Part shown: positions 1 to 12,059 of the stretch, in pieces | Numbering within the stretch: position 1 is the first letter of the stretch | How the letters are laid out: every line of letters begins with the position of its first letter | Origin: Limonium bicolor | Lineage: Eukaryota; Streptophyta; Magnoliopsida; Caryophyllales; Plumbaginaceae | DNA length: 64,000 bases | Reading direction: 5' to 3' | Assembly: GCA_023374045.1 (NCBI GenBank) | Contig: CM041776.1 | Coordinates: 43,592,171-43,656,170 of the forward strand | Program-made: the position numbers and the translations under genes | The notes under the pieces: generated by a model | What the model was told of the DNA's origin: nothing | The model's input: only the letters and a program-made list of their open reading frames with translations | The model's database searches: none

Positions 1-905
1 TACCTAGAGCTTGAGATCTTAGCTATGGAAGCTGGGTGGTAGCTCACGGTGAAGGAAGCAGCAAAGGGAGGCTGGAGTAGCTTACGGTTGAAGAGAATAA
101 AGGTAATGAAAAGGAGAAAGAAGAAACCGACTAATAAGGGTAGTAAGTAATGGTTTTAGTCAAGAAGTCAAGATGACTTTCCTAGATATTTTGAGAAGTT
201 TCCTAGGGCTGAAGCAACCCCTAAAACAGGCGGCAATGATCAGATAAGGAGGGAAGAGATAAGGTTATTTGATTAATGTAAAAAAAGTGTACTTAACTTG
301 CTTTAATAAAGTAGAAATGGTGAGTCATATTTATTTGATTTGAAACCGGCTACTAACTAAGGAAGCAGCTCTCATTTAACGACAAAGGAGGTCAAGGTCA
401 AGGGAAAGATATTGACCATTGACTAGGTAAAGAGATTTAAGTGTTATTTTGCACTATTTGGTTACTATTCACAAATCAATGCACATATTTCTGATTTTTT
501 TTTTGAAAAACTATGAATTAGGCATTATAATGTGATACATTATGTCATATTAGTACATTTAAGGGTATTCAAGACCCTAAAATCAAACAAAACTCATTTT
601 GGAGACAATCTCACAAAAATGTGCTTTAAGGAAGCTTAGTGCACATTTTGTGTTCTAGTGAGTTTCCGAGCTTGGTTTCCCTTGGAAATGGTTTTAATAT
701 GTTCATTTACGAGTTATAAGGCTTAGGAAAAAATTTTAGGCCCTAAGGAGTTCATTTTGGTATATTTTCACCCTAAAAGGTCAAAGGGTGCAATTCTTGC
801 TTTCTGGCGAACTTTGTTGTGTTTAATTTGTTTTTAAGGCATGTTTAGGCCTTAATTTAATTGATTATATGTTTAAACAATGTTTAATTAAGTAGGGGTA
901 TTTCA
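1..905 (-). mobile_element. Partial LTR, outer end of a minus-strand Ty3/gypsy-type element
   Basis: The stretch ends in GGGGTATTTCA (895-905), the plus-strand reading of the LTR start TGAAATACCCC seen in the other elements here. It is followed by sequence that is not a polypurine tract, so this should be the outer edge of a 5' LTR whose body lies left of the window. Positions 600-740 resemble 53060-53200 by eye, with shared words such as gtgctttaagg and gagcttggtt. The family is therefore the same as, or close to, the LTR ending at 53381. No ORF is supported. The TSD cannot be checked because the other end is outside the window. Confidence 0.7.
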
Positions 906-1618
906 CTTCTAGCCGACGTTCCTGGACATCTCTTGACCTATTGTCGTTGCCCTATCACTTAACTCTTCAGACCAAACCTTAACAACACCAATCGATGAGA
1001 CCGTGTTGTCAAAAATGATTTGAATATTCTCATTAATGATCTTGAATATATTGGGTTCCATTGACACAAAAATCTCCAGAGCCAGCGGTAGTTTATTCAT
1101 CTCTGTTTACTTTTGGCAAGAGTAACTTTCGGAAATAAAAAAATTCGCTTAGAAGCCAAGTCCAGCGGTATGCATAGAACACACATATAACAAGAAAGCA
1201 CACACAACCAGAATCAAGGGACAACATCTAGGCAACCAAACAAGCAATACTCATGATTGGCCTTTGGCTAGGGCCCGACCAACCTAACCGAACCAACCCT
1301 TGTGCCACAAGCATGACTAAGGGTGGCCTTGAACCGTCCCACGTTGAGTTCCCACGTCCTCACACCAATTAGCCCAAAGGCATGGATGTGTGGGGCACAC
1401 CGTTGAATCTTCACCTTCTCTAGTGGAGCCAATGCCAAGACACCTTCAATAGGGACACACTAGCGTGGGTCACGTAGTGCACTCACCACCACCCAGACCA
1501 TCTCGGCCATGCCGGACACAAGTCCCCACTTAGTTGGTCACCCCTCGCACTCCCACACTTGCCCAAGTGTGGAACTAGTTATAAGACAAGTGCACACTGG
1601 CATAACGCAACATCAAGG
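906..1618. other. Unassigned flank between two LTRs
   Basis: This stretch lies between the LTR end at 905 and the Ogre-type LTR start at 1619. It holds a 63-codon open frame on the minus strand (1100-909) with no recognised domain, followed by C-rich sequence without a clear gene. It may be older internal sequence of another element or single-copy flank. I cannot assign a function. Confidence 0.4.
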
Positions 1619-2847
1619 TGTTATACCCAAAATTTTGACCCCCGGGTCAGAGTCTCAAAGGAATATGTGTTGTAAAGGGTATTTAAGTCAAATGATGAGG
1701 AATCTCGGTTCGAGTGGCGCATTCCAGAGTGTTAGTGACAACTTAGTCATCCCGAGCAGCATTTTCGTAATTTTAGGGCTCCTAAGCCACCCCGTAAGCT
1801 TTATCTCTCTTCCAAAAATGACTCAAATCAGCTCGGAATGCTTTGAAAATTTAATACATGATTGAGGATGACATTAGAGCATAATGGCTTTGGAATTTTG
1901 ATTTTTCAAATTTTAAATAATTATTTAGTAATTTTTGATTGAATCTGATATGAAATTAAATTTAAAAATATTCCATTATTCGAAAAATCTAATTTCTCCT
2001 GAGAAAAATAACCAATATCTTCCTCTACACATGGTTAAAATTTCATAGCTAAACTCAATCCAGAAATCACTTGTCCAAATCTCGTTAAACTTCGGTTTTT
2101 ATCGAGTTTACTCTATCTTTAGATGCCTATAAAGGGACCTTAACCCTTGAGCAAGACACAACATCAAGAACCCTAGGCAATTAGAACTCATAGCCGTCAC
2201 CAAGCTCTCACGTTTTTACACACCCGAGCACCGAAATCACATAAAAAAATTCTTGAAATCACCATCGAAAACTTTTTCCAACTCCCATAACATCATCCGT
2301 CATCAAACCTTCACCAAAACATCATCAAAACGTGAAGAACATCAAGAACAACAAGGAGTCAGAAGCCCGGGTCGAAGTTTTCAGACCCACCATCAACGAG
2401 GCTCCCACAGTATTCCAACGTGAAGGATCACTTCAATTACGAAGGAAAATATGGTTAGAACACAAGTTTTCTAACTCCTTTAGTCTTTAATAACCTTCTG
2501 TCAAAATTTGAGTTCGAACCGAACTTTTTTGGCTTCTGAAGTAACGTTTTCCTTCATTTTAGTCTAATAACTTGTGCATTAAGTTTTGTGTTGAATTCGA
2601 CTTCAAATTGAAAACTTTCAATCACTAACGTTTTTAAATCTTGCAAGAAACATACCCATAAAATTTGAGCCTAAAACACCACCGAGAACTACCAGAGCGT
2701 CGTCGTCCGTGGCTAGTCCATGCCTACGGACGGCGGCGGGAATTATTGTTTTGAAATTTTAGGTATTTTCTAAATTATGTCCGGGCCCACGGACGCCAAG
2801 TCCGCGCCCCCGGATTTTTCAAATTTTCATTTTTTTATTCGACTTTT
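1619..2847 (+). mobile_element. Ogre/Tat-type 5' LTR, first part (split by a CACTA insertion)
   Basis: It begins TGTTATACCC at 1619 and resumes at 12404 after the CACTA transposon, ending in CA at 12890, directly before a primer binding site. The joined LTR is about 1.7 kb. A TATAAA-like box near 2127-2135 (cctataaaggga) is followed by leader-like sequence, which fits an LTR promoter. Sequence just left (2760-2847) and right (12425-12480) of the insertion shares a repeated ccacggac motif, which supports the join. No coding region is seen. Confidence 0.7.
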
Positions 2848-2870
2848 CACAGGTGAAAAAAAAAGAATAA
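2848..2870 (+). repeat. Left terminal inverted repeat of the CACTA element
   Basis: CACAGGTG is followed by an A-run and GAATAA. It matches the inverted right end with about two mismatches and an A-run length difference. The variant CACAG in place of CACTA or CACTG at the very end is unusual and could reduce excision. Confidence 0.9.
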
Positions 2871-3205
2871 ACAATGCCCTTTTAAAAACGGCTATATGGT
2901 AAATCATTTTTTTTATCATATTAAAGAACGATTACAAAATAAGGCGTTGTTTTACTTTAAGGCCGGACAATTTTAAAAAACGTTTCACTTAAGAAGCGTT
3001 TTTTATTTATCGCGCCAAATACATAAAAACGCTTCCTCGGTGAAGCGTTCTTTATATGTAACATATAAAGAACGCTTCACCGAAGAAACGTTTTTTATAT
3101 TTATGAATGCTCAGTATAAAGAACGCTTCACTTAAGAAGCGTTCTTTATGTTACGTTACGCTCAGCATAAAGAACTCTTCTTAAGTGAAGCGTTCTTTAT
3201 GTTAC
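2871..3205. repeat. Left subterminal repeat array of the CACTA element
   Basis: Many copies of AAAGAACGCTT and its inverse AAGCGTTCTTT occur, often paired into palindromes around CTTAAG (for example 3118-3149 and 3166-3202). Such subterminal motifs are the binding sites of TnpA-type proteins in CACTA transposons. The role here is by analogy. Confidence 0.85.
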
Positions 3206-3384
3206 TTAAATTAATTCTCAATTTTTGTCCGAAAAAATTTAATCTCTCCCGCGCTCTCTGTAGAATTACTTCGCTCTCTAGCTTCTCGATCGACACCGTC
3301 CTACTGCCATCGCCGCCACTGCCGTCGCCGCCCGCGCCTCTCTTCTGCTCTTCTTCTTCACAAATTGCAACCCAATTAAACTGG

Positions 3385-3830
3385 TGAAGAAACATGCATG
3401 CCTGTCGCCTCTTACTCTTTGGTAATTTTGCAACTCTAATTTGTTTGATTATTTCGATATCACTTGCTCGTGAAATTGGCTCATCTTCTGTCGCTTGTAA
3501 TCGATTGAGAATGAGTTTTTTCCCTCTGTTTAATTGGTTTCAATTATCCCTAGCTAGCTTTATTTGTTATTTTTCGATCGAGACCCCATCTGTGTGTATT
3601 TAATTGCAACTTGTTAACAGGAACATACATTCCTGCAGTCCAGTAATTTTACAACCCCAAATGGCGAAAGGAACATCCACGCTCTATCGCCTTTCTTCAT
3701 TCTGCTGGAGGTAATTTTGCAAACCTAACTGTCGATCAGGAACATACATGCTCTGTTGGTTTCCTCTATAATTTTTGTAACCTTGCCTGCTAACTAACAG
3801 GAACATACTTGTTCTGTCTGAAATTATGGG
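3385..3830 (+). repeat. Degenerate tandem repeats of about 60-70 bp in the CACTA 5' region
   Basis: CAGGAACATAC followed by a short variable tail recurs at 3618, 3669 (variant), 3737 and 3799, with a weaker copy near 3388. Each is paired with a GTAATTTTGCAACCT-like word (3421, 3641, 3711, 3769). This lies upstream of the transposase and may be subterminal or promoter sequence. The preceding 3206-3384 is C-rich and holds short open frames on both strands that I do not support as genes. Confidence 0.65.
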
Positions 3831-4576
3831 GGTTAGAGGAAATGATGCAAATATTAGTGTTCAGTTAACATGATTTAATTGTTTCTGATATTTTTTAAAT
3901 TTGGATTTGATCGATTGGAAACGGGGTGTTTTGGCGATAAATGTGTGCTGATTTACTTGTTGGTTGTGTCCAAATGGACTTGGGATTAATATGTTTGATT
4001 AGGCGAGAAATATAATGCGTTTGGGCCTGCATACAAATATAGCCATGAAGTTATGGCGAAATTTGGTTAGAAACTAAATGGGGATCATTAAGTGTTTTTG
4101 AAGCTTTTATGTTTTTAAAAGGTTATATTATTATAGTATAACCTAGATAGGGTGCAAATTTTAATTAGATGACTATATGCATTTTGTTCGAACAAATATT
4201 TTTTTACAACGTTCTTAATCAAATGACTGAAATTCGTGTGTATTGTGGTTGATTATTTCTATTGTGGTGTACCCTATATTTGTAGGGGGGATTTTATCGA
4301 ATTTCCCAGAAAATTTGGTCAAACTATTAAATTATTGGATTCGTAATTTAATTATTGTTGTGTATAAACTATATCCAGGAGTTGGTGCTACTTTTCATTG
4401 TCTCACACCTGATACGGGCTAGTTGAAGTCTAGTTCTTTCACATCAGGACTAATCAGACTACTACTCATCACCAGATTAGGTTAGTTTATAATTTTTGTC
4501 TGATTAATTCTTAATTGTTCAATATAGTGTTTCTTTGAGTATCTACTAAATCTACTCGAACATAGTCACTCGTCCG

Positions 4577-4601
4577 AGATATACCTACTAGAGGTATATC
4601 T
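4577..4601. repeat. Short perfect palindrome upstream of the long hairpin
   Basis: AGATATACCT and AGGTATATCT form a perfect 10-bp stem around a 5-nt loop. It lies about 25 bp upstream of the long inverted repeat in the transposase leader. The function is unknown. Confidence 0.7.
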
Positions 4602-4625
4602 TGGATAGTCCCCGTCGGGACTGTT

Positions 4626-4826
4626 CAATCACGTTTGATCTCACCTTCTAGGTAGTGAACAAGTTTATAAAAAACAGTTCGTTGAAAATTTTGGCAGCCT
4701 TTCCCTTTTGTTCTTCGAGTGTATACATTCATATATACACTAGAAGAACGGAAGGGAAATGCTACCGAAATTTTCAACAAACTGTTATTTATAAACTTGT
4801 TCGTATGTGAGATTGAACGTGATTGG
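4626..4826 (+). repeat. Long near-perfect hairpin (about 90-nt arms) in the transposase leader
   Basis: The left arm (4626-4725) and right arm (4734-4826) are inverted copies around an 8-nt loop (4726-4733). Over the inner 75 positions about 67 pair by my count. The outer part continues pairing with a small gap (caatcacgtt against aacgtgattg). It ends about 100 bp before the transposase ATG. The size and pairing resemble a plant microRNA or young MIR precursor. No small-RNA evidence is available from sequence alone. Confidence 0.75.
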
Positions 4827-4922
4827 ATGGGTTTAGGTTGTAAAATTTTAAAAATTAACTAGGCTAATATCTGCCAACATATGAACCGATCAGCTGTAAA
4901 GTAATACATCTTACAGAAAGAG

Positions 4923-7900
4923 ATGGAGCGTCCAAATATGTACAATGACAGACTTGATAACGATTACCTATAAGGGGTTGATAGGTTCTGTAAGATCCTT
5001 GTCAACAATCTTCAACCGAAGGATAAGGGATATGTTCTGTGTCCATGCATCGACTGCAAAAATGACTTCAAGTATAGAGATATTGAGAAAACTAAAGATC
5101 ATTTGATTCGTCGTGGGTTTACGAAAGATTACGAAGACATAGTATTATGGCATGGTCAGCATGCAGTGGATGTGTTTGGCTATGCTGTAGAAGCTTCAGT
5201 AGAACAATCAGAACTGGATGGCACTGAAAACATTAGGGACACAGAAAACTTTGGGGATAATGAAAACTGCACGATTAACGACGAGACAGAAGATGCGAAC
5301 CTTGACACAATGATGGAAGATGTAGAACAATATTTTACCAACAAACAAAATACACATGAAAACTTTATGCAGTCATGTAAAGAACCACTGTACGCTGGAT
5401 GTGATGCACTGAAGCTGAACAAATTAAGTGCGACCCTGAAACTATTTAATCTCAAATCAAAACACGGATGGAGCGATGAAAGTTTCACGGATCTATTGCA
5501 AGTTATTAAGGTGATACTACCAGCGGACAATGCCATACCTACAACTACTTATGAGGCAAAGAAGTTAATGTGTCCAATGGGTATGGGGTACAAGAAAATA
5601 CATGCTTGTCCATCGGGGTGTATTTTGTTTTGGAAGGAGCATGAGCTAGATGATTGTTGTCCTAAATGTGGTGAATCACGTTATGTAAAGAAAGATCATC
5701 AGGACAGCAACAAGCCAAATGTTCATTCCCCAGCGAAGGTGTTATGGTATTTGCCAATAATCGCAAGGTTTAGGCGATTATTTGCAGTTCCGAAGGACGC
5801 TGAAAACCTTAGGTGGCATGCAACACATAGGATGGATGATGGTAAATTAAGACATCCTGCTGATTCACCGCAATGGAGAAACATTGACAGAATGTATCCT
5901 AAGTTTAGTACAGAATCAAGAAATTTAAGACTTGGCTTATGCACGGATAGAATGAACCCGTACGACACTTTGAGTAGCGTACACAGTACTTGGCCAGTTC
6001 TGTTGACTGTATACAACCTCCCACCATGGTTATGCATGAAGCCTAGGCATATTATTTTATTAATGTTGATATCAGTTCCAAAACAACGGGGGAATAAAAT
6101 TGATGTGTTTTTGCAGCCGCTTATTGACGACTTGAAACTCTTATGGAATAAAGGAGCAACAGTATATAATTCTTGTGCAAAGGAAAACTTCACACTACGT
6201 GCTATGCTGTTTTGTACAATAAATGACTTTCCAGTGTACGGAAACCTATCTGGATATACAATCAAAGGAGCATTAGCATGTCCTGTATGCGGTGATAACA
6301 CATGCAATATCCGTTTGAAACATTGTGGAAAAAATGTGTACATGGGTCATCGAAAATTCCTTCCAAGACATCATAAGTACCAAAATATGATAGATAAATT
6401 TGACAGGATGACTGATCATGCTGTATCTCGGCAACCTTTATCAGGCGTCGATGTTTATAACCGGGTGAAAGATATTGTGAACAACTTTGGTCCTCCAACT
6501 AAAGATACAGAGAAGAGTGTTTGGAAGAAAAGGTCGATATTTTTTGATCTTGAGTATTGGCAACATCTGCAAGTAAGGCATTGTATTGATGCCATGCACG
6601 TCAGGAAAAATGTGGGAGAAAGTCTTGGTGGAACGTTGCAAAACATTAAAGGGAAAACAAAAGATCATTTAAAGGGGAGAAAAGATTTAGTAGAGTTGGG
6701 CATACGAAAAGAGCTCCACCCGCAACAAAGAGGAACCCGTATCTTCCTGCCTCAGGCATGTCACACTCTATCCAAAAAGGAGAAAAAAGTTTTTGCAGTG
6801 CCCTTTCTAACATCAAAGTACCATCAGGGTACTCTTCCAACGTAAGAAGTTGGGTGGCCATGTCTGAACTCAAGTTAGTAGGGATGAAATCTCACGACTT
6901 CCATGTTTTGATGCAACATTTGCTTCCCATTGCAATTCGTGGGATTCTCCCACATGATGTTAGGAAAACCATTACAAATTTGTCCGTGTTTTTCAATGGA
7001 GTTTCTGTCAAAGTTCTAGATGTGCAGACACTGGACAAATTGCTAGATGAACTAATTGTCGCCATGTGCGAGTTGAAGATGTATTTTCCACCTTCATGTT
7101 TCATTATTATGGTGCATCTTCTTGTTCATTTAGTAAGGGAGATCGAGAAGTCGAGAAGTGTGGCCCATTATATCTCAGGTATATGTATCCATTCGAAAGA
7201 TACATGGGTGTGCATAAAAAAATGAAAAACCGCAGACATCTAGAGGGAAGCATTGTTTAAGGATATGTAACTGAGGAAGTGATTGACTTTTGCACCCACT
7301 ACTTAGAAGGTGTGGACCACATAGGACTACCAAGATCAAGGCATGAGGGCAAGTTACAGGGTGTTGGTACAATCGGGAAAAAAATGGTAAGGCCTGATTT
7401 TGGTGCATTATGTAAAGCACATCTAACCGTGTTGAGTCATGTTGAAGATGTTTAACCATACTTTGTATCACACTTAAGCGCTCTCAAAGCACAACATCCG
7501 TCAATGAGTGATATGAGATTAAAGAAGGAGCATAATGCTACATTCGTTACAAGGTTAAAGAAAAAGTTATGCATAGAGATTCAGACAATGAGACTGAAAT
7601 GGTTAAGTTATTAGCGCTCGGTCCGAATCTTGATGTTTTATCATACGAGGGTTTCGATGTGAATAGGTTCACATTTTATACAGAACGCCAAGACCGTAAG
7701 TCAACAAATCAAAACAGTGGTGTTCATCTAACTGCTTCACAGGAAATATATCAAGATGCAGGTAGTAAGGGAGTGAGAATGAGGAAAGAGTATTATGGTG
7801 TGATTTAGGAGATCTGGATCCTTAACTACACCTGTTACGAAACTTGTGTCTTCCAATGCAAATGGGTAGACAACAAGCGCAATTACCGTCCGGTGGAACA

Positions 7901-8180
7901 TGGTATGAAGTTGGTTGACCTAAACGCATTGACATACACAGAAGAACCGTTTATAGTTGCTTCTAAAGCTAGACAAGTGTTCTACTGTCGTGATCAATCT
8001 AATCCCGGATGGTTAGTTGTATTGCAAAGTAAGCGACAGATAGTTGGTGTTGTGGACGAGGAAGATTATGACCGTGAAATGGACAATGTTCCCCTCCAAA
8101 TGCCAATGGAAGTTGATAATGTGACTAACTTTCAGTGCACAAGATCAGATCATGGAGAACGGTTATGGGTGGAAAAATGA
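4923..8180 (+). pseudogene. CACTA TNPD-type transposase (Transpos_assoc, Tnp2, DUF4218-like, DUF4216-like), disrupted
   Basis: This is the enzyme expected to bind the CACTA ends and catalyse cut-and-paste transposition. The likely ATG at 4923 is in frame with the long open frame 5103-6845 but is cut by TAA at 4971. The N-terminal part has CPC..CKN, HL..RGF and WHG (transposase-associated domain). The long frame carries the Tnp2 body (HACPSGCILFW, CPKCGESRY, LRHPADSPQWR, CPVCG). Near 6785-6795, in an A-rich run, the frame shifts into KVPSGYSSN, LLPIAIRGILP and MYFPPS (6758-7150, DUF4218-like). Another shift near 7150 leads to GPLYLRYMYPFERYM. TAA codons at 7258 and 7453 follow. A DUF4216-like part (QNSGV, YYGVI, EPFIVASKARQVFYC) spans about 7640-8100 with TAG at 7806. 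Domain order is complete, so loss is recent or partly sequencing error. Confidence 0.9.
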
Positions 8181-8296
8181 ACAAAAAGTAAGTTGGGCTT
8201 AAAAGTTAATGCTCAACACATGCATGTACAATTTATTACTATTTATGACTCTATTTATGTCACTGACTATATTTATGTAATGATATTGTGCAGATT

Positions 8297-10287
8297 ATGG
8301 ATGCCGACGATGATGTGCTCCTACAGTGTGATGAGGGCGAGGAGTTGGAGATAGATGCAGAGATGCAGTTAGCGGAGCGTACACAAACCACCGTTGCTGC
8401 TGATGCAGAAATGCAGTTAGAGGAGCGTACACAGACCACCGTTACTGCTGATGCTCCTACGTCCTCTCACCATCCTCCACAAAAGACACGAGGACCGTCA
8501 TGTGGTCTAAATGAGAAGAAGAAGAGTACTGAGATTGATCTGGTGTGGGATAGGTATATCTTACACCCATATGTTATTCAGTTTTATTTTTTCATATACT
8601 GGTATATTATACATTTATATATAAATATTTATTACGTATTACTAACGTGTATATATATATATATTACAGGTATCTTAGACCCAGTGGCGGGTCTAAGCAG
8701 AAGTTTACCAGCGCCATGGGTCGATTGGTTAAGACCCATTGCAGTATCAACAAAGGCTGGAGGCACCAAGATCCGGAAAAAAAAGAAGACCATGTGGGAG
8801 AGCTTGCAAAAGAAGTACAAGATCCCAGATGAAGCATATGATAAGGTGATGTCACTGTTTGCTTTGCGTATGCGAGCGTTCAAAAATAGGCTGGTGGCTG
8901 GTTGGATCAATACGAACAACCCGAAGAATGTGCCTCCCTATGAGCTGTACGCTGGCATGATCACTGAGGAGGAGTGGAAGGGCTTCTATGACTACCATAT
9001 CACCGACGAGTTCAAGGTAAGTAATATATTGTTTTCATAGATTAAATTTTAAGTTTATGTTGTTAATCTAACAAGATAAAGTTAAAAAGAATTGTATTCT
9101 TTTCCACAGGCAATTCAGGAAAAAGCTCGAGAGAATCGCTTGAAAGATCAGAACCCACACTACATGGGCCGAGCTGGGTATGCGGGACGTATACCAGGCT
9201 GGATTAAAAAGGGGTATCTGAAGCGTATGTGTGAGGACGACACGGTTGAGCCGATTCAGAGTCTGGATGATGTGAATCGGGCACAAGCATACATGCCTGG
9301 CCAACAATTAGAGAAGGACGGCAAATTGTATTATCCGCAGAAGAAGACTGCAGACTTAGCTGTAAAAATTGTGAGTGTCCTGAGTATTTAGTAGTTTATA
9401 AAATTTTCTTCCAATTTATTCAAGTTTTACTTATTTGATCTTATTCATAATATACATGTTTTTTTGCATGTACAAGACTGCTGAGGGTGCTGAATCTTTT
9501 CTTGCCGAGCCTCATAGTCAGGATGATCAATTGAACAATGCGCATGGCAAGAAGGATTACCATGGGAGAGTTCAAGGATTCGGATCCGCAGTGCGTCAGA
9601 GGGATGTTTTTCCTCGCTGCCAGCGGATGGGGTAGGAGGAAGCATCGAGGGAGGTGGAAGCAAGGTTGACACAGAAGTTCCAATCTGATCTGCAGCAGCA
9701 GATGCAACAAATGGAAGCGAGATTGATGCAACAGCTGCTTCAGGGGCATCAATCTTCTAGTTCATCAGTGTCCGCTCATGCACCCGCTTCAGCAGATGCA
9801 CCTGCTTCAGCCCCTGCACCCGCTACCGCCTCTGCACTCGCTCCTGCCCCCGCGCCCTCTCAGGTTCCGGTTCCTTACACCGTCCCCGCTCCTTCTGATC
9901 CATTCCCATATGCCAAGCTTCAGGTATGTGGATTTTAGTGTTTTTCCTTTATTCATTTTGACAATTAATCAAAAGTATATATGTTGCAATGTATGAATCT
10001 AATTGTTTGTGCTCGTTTATTAGGGAACCAAAAAGTGCCGTCTTCTGTAGATCAGTGCACATGGCACCTCTCATGTTGCATTCGGCTCAATTCTATAGAC
10101 TGATCCGACTTCATAGTGCCATTTCAGGCGGGTTTAGGCCTGGTACGTCCGTGTGTTCGTAGACCAAGTTGTTGCCAGTTGTGATCACATTCCACTACCG
10201 ATAGAGTGGAACGATTGGAGCACCCTCATTGAAGCACGTGGCTCACAAGTACCGTGGCCTTGCCATCTGATGGATTTATCAGATACG
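8297..10287 (+). pseudogene. TnpA-like second gene of the CACTA element (Transposase_24 type), multi-exon, disrupted
   Basis: The predicted ATG is at 8297. Plausible exons with GT..AG borders are 8297-8553, 8670-9016, 9110-9370, 9477-9923 and 10024-10287. Exon 1 is acidic and holds two imperfect copies of an AEMQL.ERTQTTV unit. Exon 2 begins RYLRPSGGSKQKF and continues as MWESLQKKYKIP and RAFKNRLVAGW after a shift in an A8 run near 8777. Exon 3 (KARENRLKDQNPHYMGRAGY) fits the Transposase_24 family of CACTA proteins. Exon 4 has a Gln-rich then Ala/Pro-rich tail and an in-frame TAG at 9633. Exon 5 (VFVDQVV...PLPIEW...WPCHLM) resembles the domain that precedes ULP1 in such proteins, with stops in its first part. 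The role by family is binding of subterminal repeats. Confidence 0.78.
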
Positions 10288-10381
10288 GTAAGTAAAAGAA
10301 CTTAAATTAATTTACTTAGCATTTCATTAAATGTAGTTTTTGGAATAGTTTTCGAACTTATACTAACTTGTCATTTCTTAG

Positions 10382-11476
10382 ACCCCTGTTCCTATGGCTG
10401 ACAAAGGTAAGCAAGTCAGTGCGTCGAAAGGAAAGGGACCATCGAGTGAGCAGGATGACTATATCAGTTCAATTCGGCGCAATTTCATTATTCACGAAAA
10501 GGTGGTGAAGTCACTGGGAAAGCGTCAGCAACTATTATATAACACGATACTCGCGCAGGGTGATGGCTTCATTGACTTCATGGTTAGGGTCCCGAAGCAT
10601 TTGTTCCACACTGTAGCTGTCAAGGATTTGCTGATCAGTATTAACGATGTCAAGGAGCTGTTGCTTGGTGATATGCTGAACCTCTCGGTGATTCAAGCCT
10701 ACTGCTTATAAGTCTCACATTTTTAATTAAATGCCTTTGTCATCAAAGGCCCTTAGTGTCGAAGTTGCTGTCAAAGAAAATTGGACATTTGGTCACCTTC
10801 CTATGTCCACAAGTCATGTCTGCTGATGAAGCTATGAGAGACGGTGTTACGTGTCAGAACCACATGCGCATTGCCACAATTGCTGCGGTTAGAAGGAGTA
10901 GCCGATTTGTGCTCATACCATATCATCAGATGTAAGCGTGCTTGACCCACCTTATGCTTTTGTCTTTATTGTTTTATGTTAACTCATATTTTGAAGCTGG
11001 AGTTGATTTATTGTTGTTTGAACTTGTAGCAATCACTGGTTGTTGTTAGTGGTGTGTACCTACTCATCAACCTGTTTAGTGATTGACCCTATTGGAGGAT
11101 ATAAGAGAAACATCTCCATTTCTATGCTGATGAAAAAGTAAGTAATTTGTGCATATTTTCATTCAAAAATAAAAATTGTATACTTTTTTTATTACTTGTC
11201 ACTTAAATGCTTGTTTAATTAATTTCAGCGGTTTTAGAGATGGTATGACCGGTATTCATGCTATGAATTTTCCATTGGATATGCAGTATATAAAGGTAAA
11301 AATCATTCCATTTACTCATGCATACTTAAATGTATTTTGTATATTAGTGTGTATATATAATAATATAATTTTATTGATAATAGTGTCCTAGGCAACCGGA
11401 TAGCAGCAGTTTTGGATATTTTGTGATGCGTTACATGTACGACATCGTGGACAATATCGACACCATACACAATTGA
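10382..11476 (+). pseudogene. ULP1-like C48 cysteine protease of the CACTA element, catalytic Cys replaced by Phe
   Basis: Exons inferred from splice signals are 10382-10711 (open frame from ATG 10394, ending LNLSVIQAYCL), about 10743-10932 (RFVLIPYHQM), 11030-11137, 11229-11295 and 11384-11476. The catalytic His is in NHW (codon 11034-11036) and the Asp in VIDP (11085-11087). The Gln of CPRQP is present. The residue six after that Gln, normally the catalytic Cys before Gly-Tyr, is Phe (codon TTT 11411-11413, one base from TGT). The rest of the motif, GYFVMRYM, is intact. The family removes ubiquitin-like modifiers such as SUMO; this copy should be inactive. It may be fused to the upstream TnpA-like gene in the intact element. 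Confidence 0.75.
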
Positions 11477-12059
11477 AATCAGCTACGTATTATAAGTTTT
11501 GTGTTTGAATTGGTAATTTAACTATTTGTGCATATTTGAATAAGTTTAAATGGTGTATTTGCTTTTATATTTCTCGCGCGCAGCTTGTTGATTTCTTCGC
11601 AAAACAAGGAAATACTTATTCGCGATCGATCTCGAGATTGTCAAGGAGCACATGTGCTCTAACTGGATGAAAGCAATACTTGATCAGAAGAAGTCATCAA
11701 GAGTTGTAGCTATCTGTAACTATCTTTTCTTTTTCAAATGGTTGTAGTTGTGAAATTGAACCATTTAGTAGTTTGGTTAATTAGTTACAAATGTTTGTAG
11801 GCATGTATTGATTGTACACTAATGTGCTGATATAATGCAAACAAACTGTTGCATATCTGTTATATATAAGCTATGATGAATTGAATTCCTCTGTTGACAA
11901 TGCAATAAAACTATTGCATTTTGGTCTGACGTGATGAAAATAATGCAGTGTAGCATTTGATTATTTGTACAGGTTCTACATAATGCCAATTGCTGTTTGC
12001 AATTGCATCTGTGTTATGTAGCAGTAAAATGCACATGGTAAAAAATTATGAATAAAAAA
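11477..12059. other. CACTA 3' region without a supported gene
   Basis: This AT-rich tail follows the protease. A short additional coding-like stretch is visible at 11631-11748 (EIVKEHMCSNWMKAIL...), which may be a further C-terminal exon. Apart from that I see no gene before the right subterminal repeats. Confidence 0.5.

Noticed and set aside
3148..3603. Small ORFs in the CACTA 5' region
   Set aside because: They overlap on both strands, are short, rich in simple Ser/Pro runs, and lack any recognised domain.
5180..6873. Minus-strand ORFs opposite the transposase
   Set aside because: They are antisense shadows of the TNPD coding sequence.
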